Below, piece by piece: positions 6,367 to 6,434 of a stretch of 6,434 nt of DNA. Source of the stretch: Pseudomonadota bacterium (lineage in GTDB: Bacteria; Pseudomonadota; Gammaproteobacteria; Burkholderiales; Sulfuriferulaceae); contig JAJYGL010000165.1 of the NCBI GenBank assembly GCA_021790625.1, forward strand, positions 1 through 6,434, in the 5' to 3' direction. Every line of letters starts with the position of its first letter. The first letter of the stretch is position 1. Position numbers and translations under genes: made by a program. The notes beneath the pieces were generated by a model. It was not told the origin of the DNA and ran no database searches. It saw only the letters and a list, made by a program, of their open reading frames with translations.

Positions 6367-6434
6367 ATGTGGCGTCAGGTGATGCGTTTGCCTCGCACTG
6401 TCTGGTTGTTGGGGTTTGTCAGCCTGTTCAATGA
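6367..6434 (+). CDS. Probable major facilitator superfamily transporter, N-terminal fragment (cut by window end)
   Basis: Only 22 codons plus two bases are visible. The protein begins MWRQVMRLPRTVWLLGFV and continues SLFN, with a final codon starting GA (Asp or Glu). A short basic start followed by a hydrophobic segment ending in SLFND is common at the first helix of one group of major facilitator permeases. That would make it an inner membrane transporter, but the assignment rests on this short stretch. It lies 63 bases after the mutarotase gene on the same strand and could be part of the same transcript. No convincing terminator is seen in the gap. Confidence 0.55.
   Translation, partial: MWRQVMRLPRTVWLLGFVSLFN

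Overview
The window looks like an ordinary chromosomal segment of a Gram-negative proteobacterium, most likely beta- or gammaproteobacterial. The reasons are a periplasmic di-heme cytochrome c peroxidase, a membrane-bound lytic transglycosylase F (MltF) lipoprotein, an Atm1-type ABC half-exporter, Shine-Dalgarno signals before several genes, and a tRNA-Ser gene that encodes its own CCA end. The genus cannot be fixed from what is visible. I found no insertion sequence, CRISPR array, integrase or phage gene.

Left part (1-1997). A LysR-family regulator, cut by the left edge, ends at 383. It converges on a minus-strand gene for a di-heme cytochrome c peroxidase (599-1717), with an inverted repeat at 550-579 between them that is a candidate terminator. 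The peroxidase has a good ribosome binding site at its inner start codon, a plausible sigma70 promoter (1812-1839) and a palindrome at 1864-1877, about 65 bp upstream of the expected transcription start. Its second-shell residues match the classical family. The histidine that is the distal ligand of the peroxidatic heme in the resting Pseudomonas enzyme appears to be valine here.

Middle (1998-2150). A tRNA-Ser(CGA) gene lies on the minus strand. Its promoter is back to back with, and overlaps, the inferred promoter of the plus-strand mltF gene. The two -35 boxes sit 1 bp apart inside two overlapping perfect inverted repeats. The mltF start codon falls where transcription should begin, so the message may be leaderless.

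Right part (2149-6434). Four plus-strand genes are tightly packed: mltF, an Atm1-type ABC exporter, a YeaD-type hexose-6-phosphate mutarotase (4-bp ATGA overlap with the exporter), and, after 63 bp, the start of a probable major facilitator transporter cut by the right edge. Spacing suggests one transcript for at least the first three. Their biochemical roles do not form an obvious pathway: wall turnover, export of glutathione-type conjugates, and sugar-phosphate anomer balance.

The families themselves are all known. The points most worth a second look are the interlocked tRNA/mltF promoter region and the altered peroxidase.
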